Notes: generated from the sequence alone by a model not told the origin. A DNA stretch of 64,000 nt from JACCZR01 sp035296565 (GCA_035296565.1 DATHAQ010000010.1:16162-80161), one strand, 5' to 3'; positions 17,605 to 26,799 are shown, numbered from the stretch's first letter. Made by a program: numbers and translations.

Positions 17605-18974
17605 TGGCCGCCGGCCCGGCGGCCGTCCTCGCGGCGGCGGGGCAGCGGCAGCACCCGGGCGCGCGGCGTGTCCGCGTCGACCTCGGGCTGCGATGGGGAG
17701 GCCGCGGCCGTCTTGCCCGTCAGCGTGCCGAAGAGCGCGACCTGCTCCTCGATGACCTTGCCGACGCGACGGATGCCCTCACGGATCTCGTCCTCGTCGG
17801 AGTTGGAGAAGTTGAGCCGCATGGAGGAGTGCCCGCGGTCGTCCAGGTAGGCGGCGTTGCCCGGCACGAAGGCGACGTTGTCGCGCAGGGCCCGAGCGAG
17901 CAGGTCGGTCGTGTCTATGAAGTCGGGCAGGGTGGCCCAGATGAACAGCCCTCCGCCGGGACGTGTCCACTCGGCCTGGGGCGGGAAGTGGTCCTCGAGG
18001 GCGGCGAGCATCGCGTCCCGTCGCCGCCGATAGATCTCGGTCAGCGAGTCCACGTACTGCTCCCAGCGCCCCTGCTCGAAGTACGCCTGGACCATCAGCT
18101 GGGAGAGGGTGGACGTGCACAGGTCGACGGCCTGCTTGCCGACCTTGATCTTCTCGAGAACCGGGGGCGGCGCGGCGACCCAGCCCAGCCGGATGCCGGG
18201 CGAGAGGATCTTGGAGAAGGTCCCGAGGTACATCACGTAGACCCCCCCGTCGAGCTGGTAGAGCGGGGGCGGCGCCTCGCCCTCGTAGCGCAGCAGGCCG
18301 TAGGGGTTGTCCTCGAGCACCAGTAGCTCGCGCTCGCGCGCGATCTCTACGAGGCGCCGCCGCCGAGCTGTCGAGAGCGTCACCCCGCCCGGGTTGTGGA
18401 AGCTCGGCACGGTGTATACGAACTTCGGGCGCCGCCCCTCGCGCTCGAGGCGGTCCAGCGTCTCCTCGAGGACGTCGACGCGCATGCCGTCGGAGTCCAT
18501 GTCGATCTGGACCACGTCGGCCTGATAGGCGGAGAAGGTAGGGATCGCCCCCGGGTAGGTGGGCCCCTCGGCGATGATCACGTCGCCGGGGTCGATCAGC
18601 GTCTTGCAGACGAGGTCGATCACCTGCTGGCCGCCGGTGGTCACGACGAGGTCGGCGGGATCCACGGTCATCCCCTCGGCCCCCATCACCTCGGCGATGC
18701 AGGCCTTCGTCTCGTCGAGGCCCTCGGTCGGCCCGTACTGGAGCGCCTTGGCGCACGACTCGGCGGCGATGCGGTTGGTGACCGCGGCGAAGGTGGCCGG
18801 CGGGAAGCTGGAGGTGTCGGGGAGGCCGCCGGCCAGCGAGATCACCTCCGGCCGCGCGGTGATCGCCATCAGGTCGCGCATCGCCGACGAGGTCATGACG
18901 CGGGTGCGGGAGGCGAACAGCCCGGCGTAGCGCTCGAGGTCGCGGTGTGTGGATCGTGGCGGCGGAGTGGCCAT
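17601..18974 (-). CDS. PLP-dependent aminotransferase, LysN/MocR-like fold type I
   Basis: The 457-residue protein (ATG at 18974) resembles 2-aminoadipate/aromatic aminotransferases: LAGGLPDTSSFP, ALQYGPTEGLDE, the PLP lysine in GTFSKILSPGIRLGW and the final Arg in SSMRLNFSN. It lacks the N-terminal GntR domain of MocR. A much longer open frame continues upstream but is antisense to the DUF4126 gene. Its substrate cannot be read from sequence; coupling to ddl hints at a wall or lysine/aromatic amino-acid role. The last 40 residues are an unconserved Arg/Pro tail. Confidence 0.88.
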   Translation of the reverse strand: MATPPPRSTHRDLERYAGLFASRTRVMTSSAMRDLMAITARPEVISLAGGLPDTSSFPPATFAAVTNRIAAESCAKALQYGPTEGLDETKACIAEVMGAEGMTVDPADLVVTTGGQQVIDLVCKTLIDPGDVIIAEGPTYPGAIPTFSAYQADVVQIDMDSDGMRVDVLEETLDRLEREGRRPKFVYTVPSFHNPGGVTLSTARRRRLVEIARERELLVLEDNPYGLLRYEGEAPPPLYQLDGGVYVMYLGTFSKILSPGIRLGWVAAPPPVLEKIKVGKQAVDLCTSTLSQLMVQAYFEQGRWEQYVDSLTEIYRRRRDAMLAALEDHFPPQAEWTRPGGGLFIWATLPDFIDTTDLLARALRDNVAFVPGNAAYLDDRGHSSMRLNFSNSDEDEIREGIRRVGKVIEEQVALFGTLTGKTAAASPSQPEVDADTPRARVLPLPRRREDGRRAGGQ

Positions 18975-18988
18975 GAAGAGGGGTTCGG

Positions 18989-19000
18989 CGCTAGCTAGCG
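18989..19000. promoter_or_regulatory. Perfect 12-bp palindrome CGCTAGCTAGCG between divergent genes
   Basis: It lies between the aminotransferase and DUF4126 genes and overlaps the plus-strand -10 (TAGCGT, 18996-19001). It could be an operator or only reflect overlapping -10 elements on both strands. Confidence 0.4.
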
Positions 19001-19001
19001 T
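18996..19001 (+). promoter_or_regulatory. -10 hexamer TAGCGT, leaderless start of DUF4126 gene
   Basis: TAGCGT, 7 nt, then GTG at 19009. Confidence 0.45.
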
Positions 19002-19008
19002 AGCCCTC

Positions 19009-19587
19009 GTGGCGCTGGCCATGGACATCGGGCAGGGGGCGGGGCTTGCCTCGGCGAGCGGCGTCCGGCCGTTCCTGCCGCCCCTGCTGGCCGGCGCTCT
19101 GGCGCGCGGCGACATAGGCGTCGACTTCGACAACACAGACTGGAAGTTCCTGGAATCGCCGGGTTTTCTGCTGGCCATCCTGGCCCTGGCCATCCTCTCG
19201 TACGGGGCCGAACGTTCGGAGCTGGACCGAAAGCCCTTGCGCTTCGCGACGGCGGCGCTGGGCGTGGTACTGGGGGCGATGCTGTTCGCCGGCTCGCTTG
19301 CCGAGGGCGACACGGTCTCCTGGCCGGGCCTGATCGCCGGCGCCGCGGCGGCCCTCCTGGGCTTCGCAGCGGTGGGAGGCCTCCTGGAGCGAGCGCGTGG
19401 ACGGCTCGACGAGGGGGCGGCCGGTCTGCTCAACGCCTACGCCGACGCGGCGGCGCTGACCCTGGCCGCGATCGCGATCTTCGTTCCCCCTGTGTCCTTC
19501 CTGGCCCTGGTCGCCCTGGCCTTCCTCCTCGCGCGCGGGCGCCAGGAGGACGAGCGCAAGTACGCCGGGCTGCGGATCCTCAGGTAG
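19009..19587 (+). CDS. DUF4126 family membrane protein
   Basis: From the GTG at 19009 the protein has 192 residues and about five hydrophobic helices. The GLASASGVRPFLPPLLAGALAR opening, with a helix-loop-helix rich in small residues, and the later duplicated pattern match DUF4126 proteins. An ATG at 18973 would extend it by 12 residues, but its start codon would overlap the divergent aminotransferase ATG. Function unknown. Confidence 0.75.
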   Translation: MALAMDIGQGAGLASASGVRPFLPPLLAGALARGDIGVDFDNTDWKFLESPGFLLAILALAILSYGAERSELDRKPLRFATAALGVVLGAMLFAGSLAEGDTVSWPGLIAGAAAALLGFAAVGGLLERARGRLDEGAAGLLNAYADAAALTLAAIAIFVPPVSFLALVALAFLLARGRQEDERKYAGLRILR

Positions 19588-19597
19588 GGCTCGCGAG

Positions 19598-21058
19598 GTG
19601 GCGAAGAAGCTCGTGCTCGCGGTCATCGACTCGCTGAAGCCCGAGCAGCTCGACCGCGCCGTGGCGGCCGGGCAGGCCCCGGTCCTCGCGCGCCTCCTGG
19701 AGGATGGGACCTACGTGCGCGACTGCGTCTCGGTCTACCCGTCGGTGACCCCCGTCGCCGCCGCGGCCATCACCACCGGCGTGGGTCCAGCCGAGCACCG
19801 GATCCCGTCGATGAACTGGTACCACCGCGGCGAGGAGCGTTACGTCGAGTACGGCTCGTCCTTCCCGGCGACGCGCGCGCACGGCGTCTTCCGCTCCCTG
19901 TTCGACACGGTCTACAACATGAACATGGCTCACCTCTCGCCCGAGGTGAAGACCGTCTTCGAGCACCTCGACGACGCCGGGCTGCGTACGGCGGGCACCA
20001 CCTACCTGATCTGGCGCGGTCGGCACCGGCACGAGCCCAGCGGCGTGTCGATGTACCGCCGCGTGGCCGAGGCCGCCCAGTTTCGTCACCCGGTCTGGGG
20101 CCCGCGGGAGTTCTTCTACGCCGACCTTTTCGACTCGCAGGACACCGGTTGCACCGCGGCGCTGGGCATGCCGGGCCAGCGCGACCGCCACAGCGGCTGC
20201 GTGGGCGAGCAGCTCGTTCAGAACGACCTGTTCGACTTCCTGCTCTTCTCCCTGCCGGACAACGACGCCTTCTCGCACCGCTACGGGCCGGCCGAGCAGG
20301 TGCGCTCCATCGCCGAGGCCGACCGAGCGCTGGCTCAGCTCATGGAGCCCGCGGGGGGGCCGGACCCCTTCCTCGAAGACCACGCCGTGGTCGTCATGTC
20401 AGACCACTCGCAGATCCCGGTCGAGGCGAGGGTCAACCTCGCCGACGTGCTCTCGCCCTGGCGCCTGCTGGCACCGGCCGACGTGGCGCCCGACGAGGCC
20501 GAGGTCGCGATCTGCCCCGCGGCGCGCTCGGCGATGGTCTACGCCCTCGACGAGGAGACGCGCGAGCAGGCCACCTCCGACCTGGTCGACGATCTCACCG
20601 ACGTCGACGGCATCGACCTGGTGAGCCGCCGGCTGAACGGCGAGGGGGCGGTCCGCTCGACAAGGGGAGAGCTGCGCTTCGCCCCCGGGGGAGACCTGGC
20701 CGACGACCGCGGCCGCACTTGGAGCGTCGAGGGCGAGACCGCCGTGCTCGGGCTGCGCACCGACGACGGCCGGGTCACCAGCGGCTCCTACCCGGATCCC
20801 CTCGGGCGCCTGTGGTCCGCGCTCACGTGCGTCCAGTCGGGCGACGTCCTGCTGTCGGGCACGCCGGGCTACGAGTTCGTCGACTGGGGCGGCTCGGACC
20901 ACGTGGGCGGCGGCAGCCACGGCTCGCTGCACGCCAGCGACTCTGAAGGGGCGTTGATCATGCACGGCATCGGCCCCGATTCGGCCGAGGAGCGGCCGAG
21001 CTGGTCGTTGCGCGACGTCGCGCCCATGGTGCTCGAGCATTTCGGGGTACCGTCGTAA
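19598..21058 (+). CDS. Alkaline phosphatase-superfamily protein (type I phosphodiesterase/pyrophosphatase-like)
   Basis: The 486-residue protein has the metal and nucleophile positions of the nucleotide pyrophosphatase branch: AVIDSLKPEQL (first Asp), YPSVTPVAAAAITTG (Thr nucleophile region), LPDNDAFSHRYG (Asp/His), VVMSDHSQ (Asp-His) and GGGSHGSLH (final His). No signal peptide is visible, so a cytoplasmic location is likely unless it is otherwise exported. Substrates in this family range from nucleotide sugars to lipid head groups. It is followed closely by GtrA and GT87-like genes, which hints at a glycolipid or polyprenyl-phosphate role. Confidence 0.85.
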   Translation: MAKKLVLAVIDSLKPEQLDRAVAAGQAPVLARLLEDGTYVRDCVSVYPSVTPVAAAAITTGVGPAEHRIPSMNWYHRGEERYVEYGSSFPATRAHGVFRSLFDTVYNMNMAHLSPEVKTVFEHLDDAGLRTAGTTYLIWRGRHRHEPSGVSMYRRVAEAAQFRHPVWGPREFFYADLFDSQDTGCTAALGMPGQRDRHSGCVGEQLVQNDLFDFLLFSLPDNDAFSHRYGPAEQVRSIAEADRALAQLMEPAGGPDPFLEDHAVVVMSDHSQIPVEARVNLADVLSPWRLLAPADVAPDEAEVAICPAARSAMVYALDEETREQATSDLVDDLTDVDGIDLVSRRLNGEGAVRSTRGELRFAPGGDLADDRGRTWSVEGETAVLGLRTDDGRVTSGSYPDPLGRLWSALTCVQSGDVLLSGTPGYEFVDWGGSDHVGGGSHGSLHASDSEGALIMHGIGPDSAEERPSWSLRDVAPMVLEHFGVPS

Positions 21059-21061
21059 CAG

Positions 21062-21496
21062 ATGCGGGCGCACACGAGGGTCCGCCACGGGATGCGCCGC
21101 CAGCACAACTGGGTCCAGCTGGTGAAGTTCTGCGCCGTCGGCGCCTCGGGCTACGCGGTCAATCTCGCCGTGTTCACGCTCGCGGTGAAGATGTTCGACC
21201 TGCACCACCTGGTCGCGGCGACGCTGGCCTTCGTGGTGGCGGTGACCAACAACTTCATGTGGAACCGCCACTGGACCTTCGCCGCCCGCAGCGGCCGCGC
21301 CGGGTTCCAGGCGGCCCGCTTCTTTACGGTGAGCGTGGCGGCGTTCCTCTTCGCGGCCGCGCTGCTCGAGCTGCTGGTGAGCGGCTTGGGGCTGCCCGAG
21401 ATCCCCTCGCAGGCGCTCTCCATCGCCGCGGCCACGCCGCTCAGCTTCATCGGGAACAAGATGTGGAGCTTCGCGCTCGACCCCTCGCCTGGCTGA
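21062..21496 (+). CDS. GtrA family membrane protein
   Basis: This 144-residue protein has four transmembrane helices and the GtrA pattern: FCAVGASGYAVNLAVF, the NNFMWNRHWTF motif and a last helix with SFIGNKMWSF. GtrA proteins are thought to flip or present polyprenyl-linked sugars. It lies 3 nt after the phosphodiesterase gene and overlaps the GT87-like gene by 34 bp, so all three probably act together on a lipid-linked sugar. Confidence 0.92.
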   Translation: MRAHTRVRHGMRRQHNWVQLVKFCAVGASGYAVNLAVFTLAVKMFDLHHLVAATLAFVVAVTNNFMWNRHWTFAARSGRAGFQAARFFTVSVAAFLFAAALLELLVSGLGLPEIPSQALSIAAATPLSFIGNKMWSFALDPSPG

Positions 21497-23178
21497 CGCT
21501 GCTCCTCGCGGCCTGCGCGCTGGTCGCTCCGGCGGGCGCCGTCGCGGCCGACGCCAAGCTGCCCGCCTCGCAGTCGGTGGCGCCCAAGGGCTACCGGCTG
21601 AGCGCCGACGACGCCAAGCGGATCGCCGACCGCGCCGCCAAGGTGCGAAGTGCCCGGGCCCGCGGCCGCCGGCTCCAGCCCACGGGGTACACGAAGGGCC
21701 CGGGCCGCTGGCAGGTGAGCTACTTCGACGGCCGCCGCGAGGCCCTCCAGGTTCAGGTCGACGACCACAGCCGGGCGATTCTCGAGGAGTGGAGCGGCTT
21801 CCAGGTGGCCTGGACGATGGCCCGCGGCTACGAGGGCCAGTTCGGCCGCAGCCTCAACGCCCCCTGGCTCTGGATCCCGCTCTGCCTCCTGTTCCTCGCG
21901 CCCTTCGTCGACCCGCGCCGCCCCTTCCGATTGCTCCACCTGGACCTCCTGGTGCTGCTGGCCTTCGGGGTCTCGCACTTCTTCTTCAACCGTGGCGAGC
22001 TCGGGGTGTCGGTGCCGCTGGTGGCCCCGGTGCTCCTGTACCTGCTGGTGCGCCTGGCCGTCGCCGGCTTCCGCGGCCGCGAGCGCCGTGCACCGCTTAT
22101 CCCGCTCGCCAGTCGCAAGTGGCTGGTGATCGGCCTGGTCTTCCTCGTCGCGCTGCGCATCGGGCTGAACGTTGTCGACTCCGAGGTGATCGATGTGGGC
22201 TACGCGGGTGTGATCGGCGCCGATCGCATCGCCGACGGCGACCCCCTGTACGGGCCCGGCTTCAGCGCGGAGGTGGGCAGGGGGGACACCTACGGGCCGG
22301 TGAACTACCTCGCCTACCTGCCGTTCGAGCAGGTGATGCCGTGGAGCGGCAGCTGGGACGGGCTCCCCGCCGCGCACGGGGCGGCGATCGCCTTCGACCT
22401 GCTGACGCTCGGAGGGCTGCTCCTGCTAGGGCGCCGGATGCGCCCGGGCCAGGAGGGGCGGACGCTGGGGCTGGCCTTCGGCTGGGCATGGGCCACGTAC
22501 CCCTACGCCTTGTTCACGCTGCAGGCCAACAGCAACGACGGCCTGGTCTCCCTGTTCGTGGTTGCTGCCCTGCTCGCGTTGACCCTCGGCCCTCGCAGCT
22601 CGGTCCTGGGGCGAGGGGTCGCGGTCGGGCTGGGCGCCGCGGCGAAGTTCGCGCCGCTGGTCCTGGCCCCGCTCATGGCGGCGGGCACCGGCGAGCGCAG
22701 GTGGCGCGACCTCGTGCCGTACGCGCTGGCGCTCGCCGCGTCGATCGCCGTCGTGACGCTGCTCTTCCTGCCCGACGGGGGGCTGCGCGAGCTCTACGAC
22801 CGAACGCTCGGCTACCAGGCGGGCCGCCCCTCGCCGTTCAGCCCGTGGGGCCTCGAGCCCGCGCTGGCTCCGGTGCAGAGCATCGTGAAGGGTGTCGCCG
22901 TCGCCCTGGCCTTGCTGGTGTTCTTCGTGCCGCGGCGGCGGACGCTCGTCCAGGTCGCCGCCCTGGGGGCGGCGGTGCTGGTCGCGCTCGAGCTGGCCGC
23001 AACCCACTGGTTCTACCTCTACGTGGCCTGGTTCGCGCCGCTGGCGCTCGTGGCCTTCCTCGGCGAGCTGCGGCCGCCGATGGCCGAGCCCCACTCCGAG
23101 TCGGGCACGCAGACGCCCTCCGTGGTCTCGAGGAACCGGGTAAGCACCCTCGCGACGCCGGCTGGGTCTTCGAGATGA
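21463..23178 (+). CDS. GT87-like (DUF2029) polytopic membrane glycosyltransferase candidate
   Basis: The start is the GTG at 21463, inside gtrA, giving MELRARPLAWLTLLLAACALVAPAGAVA-type signal sequence; the longer frame upstream is antisense/out-of-frame noise. The 571-residue protein has an N-terminal extracytoplasmic segment (about 30-125) with a PepSY-like DDAKRIADRAA...VQVDDHSRAILEEWSG pattern, then about ten membrane helices. GDPLYG and DTYGPVNYLAYLPFE resemble the acceptor-side motifs of C-type polyprenyl-phosphate mannosyltransferases. Its 3' end overlaps the convergent hydrolase gene by 160 bp. Confidence 0.75.
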   Translation: MELRARPLAWLTLLLAACALVAPAGAVAADAKLPASQSVAPKGYRLSADDAKRIADRAAKVRSARARGRRLQPTGYTKGPGRWQVSYFDGRREALQVQVDDHSRAILEEWSGFQVAWTMARGYEGQFGRSLNAPWLWIPLCLLFLAPFVDPRRPFRLLHLDLLVLLAFGVSHFFFNRGELGVSVPLVAPVLLYLLVRLAVAGFRGRERRAPLIPLASRKWLVIGLVFLVALRIGLNVVDSEVIDVGYAGVIGADRIADGDPLYGPGFSAEVGRGDTYGPVNYLAYLPFEQVMPWSGSWDGLPAAHGAAIAFDLLTLGGLLLLGRRMRPGQEGRTLGLAFGWAWATYPYALFTLQANSNDGLVSLFVVAALLALTLGPRSSVLGRGVAVGLGAAAKFAPLVLAPLMAAGTGERRWRDLVPYALALAASIAVVTLLFLPDGGLRELYDRTLGYQAGRPSPFSPWGLEPALAPVQSIVKGVAVALALLVFFVPRRRTLVQVAALGAAVLVALELAATHWFYLYVAWFAPLALVAFLGELRPPMAEPHSESGTQTPSVVSRNRVSTLATPAGSSR

Positions 23179-23933
23179 GGAAAGTGGGCGGCGTTCTCCA
23201 GGAGCTCGAAGCGACTCGACGGTATGGCGCGGTGGGCGGCGCGGCCGTGCTCGACGGGAATGGTGTTGTCGCGTCCGCCCCAGGCGATCAGCGTGGGCGT
23301 GGGGGCATGGTCGAGAAGGTAGAGGCGGTCGTTGGCCGCTACCCGCTGGCCGCGCCCGTCGATCACCGAGCGCAGCGTCTGGAGGAACGCGTTGCGCGGC
23401 CCGGGCCCGCTGAGCGGGTGCATGGCGCGCGCGATCGCGCGCAGCTGGCCGCCGGCGGCAGCCAGTGCGGCAACGACCCGTCGATGCGCGACCACCGACA
23501 GAAGTCCCGACGCGCCGGGGAGCGCAGCGCTACGTAGCATCGGGCTCACGTCGGGGCCGAGGCCGCCGCTGGAGATCAGGGCCAGGCGCTCGGTGCGTTG
23601 CGGGAACTGCCAGAAGAACTGCATCGCGACGCCGCCCCCGTAGGAGTGGCCGACCATCGTTGCCCGGTCGATCCCGAGCACCGCCAGCAGGTCGCGGATG
23701 CGCGAGGCGTGCGCGCCCAGCGAGTAGTCCCCGCGCGGACCGGCGGAGTCGCCGTGGCCGATCAGGTCCGGGGCGATGACCGAGTAGCGCTCGGCCAGCA
23801 GCAGCGCCACCTTCTCCCAGTGCCGCGAGGAGTTGACCATGCCGTGGATCAGCACTACCGGCGGTCCCTCGCCGGCGCGGCGGTAGACCATCGAGTGGCC
23901 GTGCAACTCGATCTCGTAGGCCTCGAAGCTCAC
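23019..23933 (-). CDS. Alpha/beta hydrolase with complete catalytic triad
   Basis: From the GTG at 23933 the protein has 304 residues. The oxyanion region is VVLIHGMVNSSRHW, the nucleophile elbow VGHSYGGG (Ser), the acid WGGRDNTIP (Asp) and the histidine ENAAHFPHLEDP. This is the standard esterase/lactonase/C-C hydrolase triad; the substrate is unknown. The start overlaps the YmdB-like stop (GTGA). The tail after residue 275 lies over the convergent GT87-like gene and looks unconserved. Confidence 0.85.
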   Translation of the reverse strand: MSFEAYEIELHGHSMVYRRAGEGPPVVLIHGMVNSSRHWEKVALLLAERYSVIAPDLIGHGDSAGPRGDYSLGAHASRIRDLLAVLGIDRATMVGHSYGGGVAMQFFWQFPQRTERLALISSGGLGPDVSPMLRSAALPGASGLLSVVAHRRVVAALAAAGGQLRAIARAMHPLSGPGPRNAFLQTLRSVIDGRGQRVAANDRLYLLDHAPTPTLIAWGGRDNTIPVEHGRAAHRAIPSSRFELLENAAHFPHLEDPAGVARVLTRFLETTEGVCVPDSEWGSAIGGRSSPRKATSASGANQAT

Positions 23934-24706
23934 GCCGCCGGCCTCAGGATCTGCTCCACCGCCACGGCTCGCCCATCGTTGCCGGCCTCGACAAGCACGG
24001 CGTTCAGCCACGGGTCATCGTCGGACGTCTGGAACTGGGCGGGCACCATGGTCAAGAAGCGCTGCAGCGCCTGCTCGCGCCGCACGCCGATCACGCCGCC
24101 GCGCGGTCCCGTCATCCCCACGTCGGTCACGTAGGCGGTCCCGCCCGGAAGCACGCGCGCGTCCGCAGTGGGCACGTGGGTATGGGTGCCGACGCAGGCG
24201 GTCACTCGCCCGTCGAGGTGCCAGCCCATGGCCACCTTCTCGCTCGTGGCCTCGGCGTGGAAGTCGACGAGCACGTGGTCGGCCTGGTCGTGCATCCCGG
24301 AGAGGATGGCGTCGGCCTCGGCGAAAGGGGAGCGGGCGGCCTCGACGAACACAGCGCCCGAGAGGTTGACGACCCCCAGCCGCACGCCGTCGCGCTCCAC
24401 CACGAGGTGGCCGCGCCCCGGCGCGGCGCGCGGGTAGTTCGCGGGGCGCACGATCGGCGCGCCGGAGTCCAGGTAGCCGAAGACCTCCTTGTGGCGGTAG
24501 GCGTGGTTGCCCAGCGTGATCGCGTCCACGCCGGCGTCGAGCAGCTCGCGCGCGGACTTCTCGGTGATACCGACGCCGCCGGCGACGTTCTCGCCGTTGA
24601 CGACCACGAAGTCGGGGCCATGCTCCTCGCGCAGGGCGGGCAACAGGCCGGTCAGGGTGCGGCGGCCGATGCCGCCCACCACGTCGCCCACGAACAGGAG
24701 CTTCAC
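23930..24706 (-). CDS. YmdB-family metallophosphoesterase
   Basis: The 258-residue protein starts MKLLFVGDVVGGIGRRTL (GTG 24706), the classic YmdB opening with GDVVG. NGENVAGGVGIT, LGNHAYRH, VDFHAEATSEK and THTHVPTAD give the full dinuclear metal-binding set. YmdB of Bacillus hydrolyses 2',3'-cyclic nucleotides and influences biofilm decisions. Starting at 24724 would add six residues (MADWPA) without family support. Confidence 0.9.
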   Translation of the reverse strand: MKLLFVGDVVGGIGRRTLTGLLPALREEHGPDFVVVNGENVAGGVGITEKSARELLDAGVDAITLGNHAYRHKEVFGYLDSGAPIVRPANYPRAAPGRGHLVVERDGVRLGVVNLSGAVFVEAARSPFAEADAILSGMHDQADHVLVDFHAEATSEKVAMGWHLDGRVTACVGTHTHVPTADARVLPGGTAYVTDVGMTGPRGGVIGVRREQALQRFLTMVPAQFQTSDDDPWLNAVLVEAGNDGRAVAVEQILRPAA

Positions 24707-24735
24707 CGCGGGCCAGTCTGCCAACCTGGGTCGCG

Positions 24736-25437
24736 ATGGTGCTCGCCGCCGAGGGGCTGACCAAGCGCTTTGGCACGCGCGAGGCCCTGCGAAGTGTCTC
24801 CCTCGAGGCCGACCGGGGCGAACTGGTGGCGATAATCGGGCCCAACGGCGCGGGCAAGACGACCCTCCTCTCGATCCTGGCCGGGCTCCAGCGAGCAGAC
24901 GCCGGCCGCGTGTCGCACGCCCCCGAGGAGGTCGGCTGGGTGCCCCAGCAGGCGGCGGTCTATGGGAAGCTGACCGTGCGCGAGAACCTCGAGCTGTTCG
25001 CCCGCCTGGAGAAGGTGGGCGACCCGGCCGCGACGGTCGAGCGGATGCTCGATCTCACCGGCCTGGGCGAGCGCGCCGACGACCAAGTCGGCCGGCTGAG
25101 CAGCGGCAACCGCCAGCGGGTCAACATCGCTGTGGGGCTGCTCGGCCAACCCGAGGTGCTGCTGCTCGACGAGCCGAGTGCTGCGCTCGACCCCCGCCAG
25201 CGCGCGCGGCTGTGGGAGTTCATCCTCGCCCTGGCCGGCCAGGGCACGACCGTTCTCTACTCCACCCACGACGTGCAGGAGGCAGAGCGCCACGCCAACC
25301 GCGTGGTGGTGCTGGCGGATGGGGAGCTCCTCTTCTCCGGCTCGCCGGGCGAGTTGGAGAGCACCGTGGGGGAGGCATCCGCCGCCCGGGACTTCGAGTC
25401 GGCCTTCGTGTCGTTCCTGCACCAGCGAGGGCATTAG
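24736..25437 (+). CDS. ABC transporter ATP-binding protein
   Basis: The 233-residue ATPase has Walker A GPNGAGKTT (residues 35-43), Q-loop VPQQAAVYGKLT, the signature LSSGNRQRVNIA (a variant of LSGGQ), Walker B VLLLDEPSAALD and the H-loop STHDVQE. It resembles the CcmA/DrrA exporter group. The permease starts 2 nt after its stop, so the two form an ABC-2 exporter. No substrate can be assigned. Confidence 0.92.
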   Translation: MVLAAEGLTKRFGTREALRSVSLEADRGELVAIIGPNGAGKTTLLSILAGLQRADAGRVSHAPEEVGWVPQQAAVYGKLTVRENLELFARLEKVGDPAATVERMLDLTGLGERADDQVGRLSSGNRQRVNIAVGLLGQPEVLLLDEPSAALDPRQRARLWEFILALAGQGTTVLYSTHDVQEAERHANRVVVLADGELLFSGSPGELESTVGEASAARDFESAFVSFLHQRGH

Positions 25438-25439
25438 CC

Positions 25440-26774
25440 ATGCTCTGGCTGCTGCTCAAGGACTTGAAGGTCCTCAAGCGCTCGCCCCTGTTGGTGGCGC
25501 TGCTGGTCCTCTACCCGGTGATCGTGGCGGTGCTGATCGGGTTCGCCCTCTCGCGCGGCCCGGACAAGCCCGAGGTGGCCTTCTACAACGGGGTGCCGCG
25601 CGGGCAGAGCGAGTTCGAGCTGGGCGGCACGAAGATCGACCTCTCCGACCAGGCCGACACCTTGTTCGACGCCGTCGATCCCGTGCGTGTCAACAGCCCG
25701 GAGGAAGCGCGTCGCCTGGTGCGCTCGGGGGACGTGCTGGGCGCGATCATCATCCCCGAGGACATCACGCAGAAGCTGCGCAGCGGCATCTCCTCGGGTG
25801 AGATCGAGGTGCTCTACAACGCCGAGGACCCGGCCAAGCGCCAGTACGTGGAGAACACGGTGCGCTCTCAGGTGCAGGCCGCCAACGCGGCGCTCACGCG
25901 GCGCATCGCGGGGGAGGCCGTCTCGCTCCTCGAGCTGATCCGCAGCGGGGGCGACTACCGCTTCCTGGGCAACGAGATCGACGTGCTGGGGCTGCAGCGC
26001 TCGGCCCAGATCCTGCGCGAGGCGCGGGCCGACCTGCCGCCGGGGCCACTGCGGGCCCGCGTGGACGAGGTGATCCGCTTCGCCAACCTGGCTCAGGAGA
26101 ACCTGACCTTCTCGGACGAGGTGCTGGCCGCGGTGGGCGAGCCGATCAAGGTGCGTGCCCAGGTCATCAAGGGCGGCTCGACCTCGCTCAGCTCGTTCGC
26201 CATCGCGCTGGCGGTCACGGTCACGCTGATGTTCATCACCGTCCTGCTGGCCGCGGGCGTGCTGGCCGGCGAGCGCGAGGAGAACGCTTTCGGCCGGCTG
26301 GTCCGTGGGTTGGTGTCGCCAACCGGGCTCCTCGCGGAGAAGGCGGGCCTGGCCGCAGCGTGTTCCCTCATCGTGGCGACGCTGATGCTGGTCGGGCTGG
26401 GGCTGTTCGTCGAGCTGGACTGGAGCCGCGCGCCGCTGTGGCTGGTGGCCGGCGCGTTCGGCGCGCTGGGCTTCGCGGCGCTGGGCCTGGCCATAGGCGC
26501 GCTCGCGCGCGAGGTGAGGACGGCCTCCCTGCTCGCCTTCATGCTCGGCCTGCCGCTGGCTTTCCTGGCCCTGGTGCCCTCCGGCGCGGTGGCCCCCGCG
26601 CTCTACGACGCCATCCGCGGGATCTCCGCGCTGTTTCCGTTCAAGCCCGGCCTCGACGCGATGGACGTGGCCCTGAACGGCTCAGGCGGCCTGGCCGGCC
26701 CGCTGATCCACCTGGCGCTGCTGGCGCTGGCCTTCGGCGCGCTCGCGCGGCTCGGCCTGCGCCGCTTCGCCTGA
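25440..26774 (+). CDS. ABC-2 type transporter permease
   Basis: The 444-residue permease has a first helix at about residues 16-37, a long extracytoplasmic domain (about 40-255, with a coiled middle), and five to six C-terminal helices. This is the YhgE/ABC-2 exporter layout (one helix, large loop, multi-helix block). The region after GEREENAFGRLVRG is the conserved coupling segment. ATG at 25440 is clear; an open frame runs far upstream but is out of phase with the ATPase gene. Confidence 0.88.
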   Translation: MLWLLLKDLKVLKRSPLLVALLVLYPVIVAVLIGFALSRGPDKPEVAFYNGVPRGQSEFELGGTKIDLSDQADTLFDAVDPVRVNSPEEARRLVRSGDVLGAIIIPEDITQKLRSGISSGEIEVLYNAEDPAKRQYVENTVRSQVQAANAALTRRIAGEAVSLLELIRSGGDYRFLGNEIDVLGLQRSAQILREARADLPPGPLRARVDEVIRFANLAQENLTFSDEVLAAVGEPIKVRAQVIKGGSTSLSSFAIALAVTVTLMFITVLLAAGVLAGEREENAFGRLVRGLVSPTGLLAEKAGLAAACSLIVATLMLVGLGLFVELDWSRAPLWLVAGAFGALGFAALGLAIGALAREVRTASLLAFMLGLPLAFLALVPSGAVAPALYDAIRGISALFPFKPGLDAMDVALNGSGGLAGPLIHLALLALAFGALARLGLRRFA

Positions 26775-26799
26775 GGCCCTCCAGCGCCTGAGCCCGAGA

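Noticed and set aside
17601..19433. A 610-residue form of the aminotransferase
   Set aside because: The extra N-terminus is Arg/Ser/Pro-rich antisense reading of the DUF4126 gene. The ATG at 18974 gives the family-typical length.
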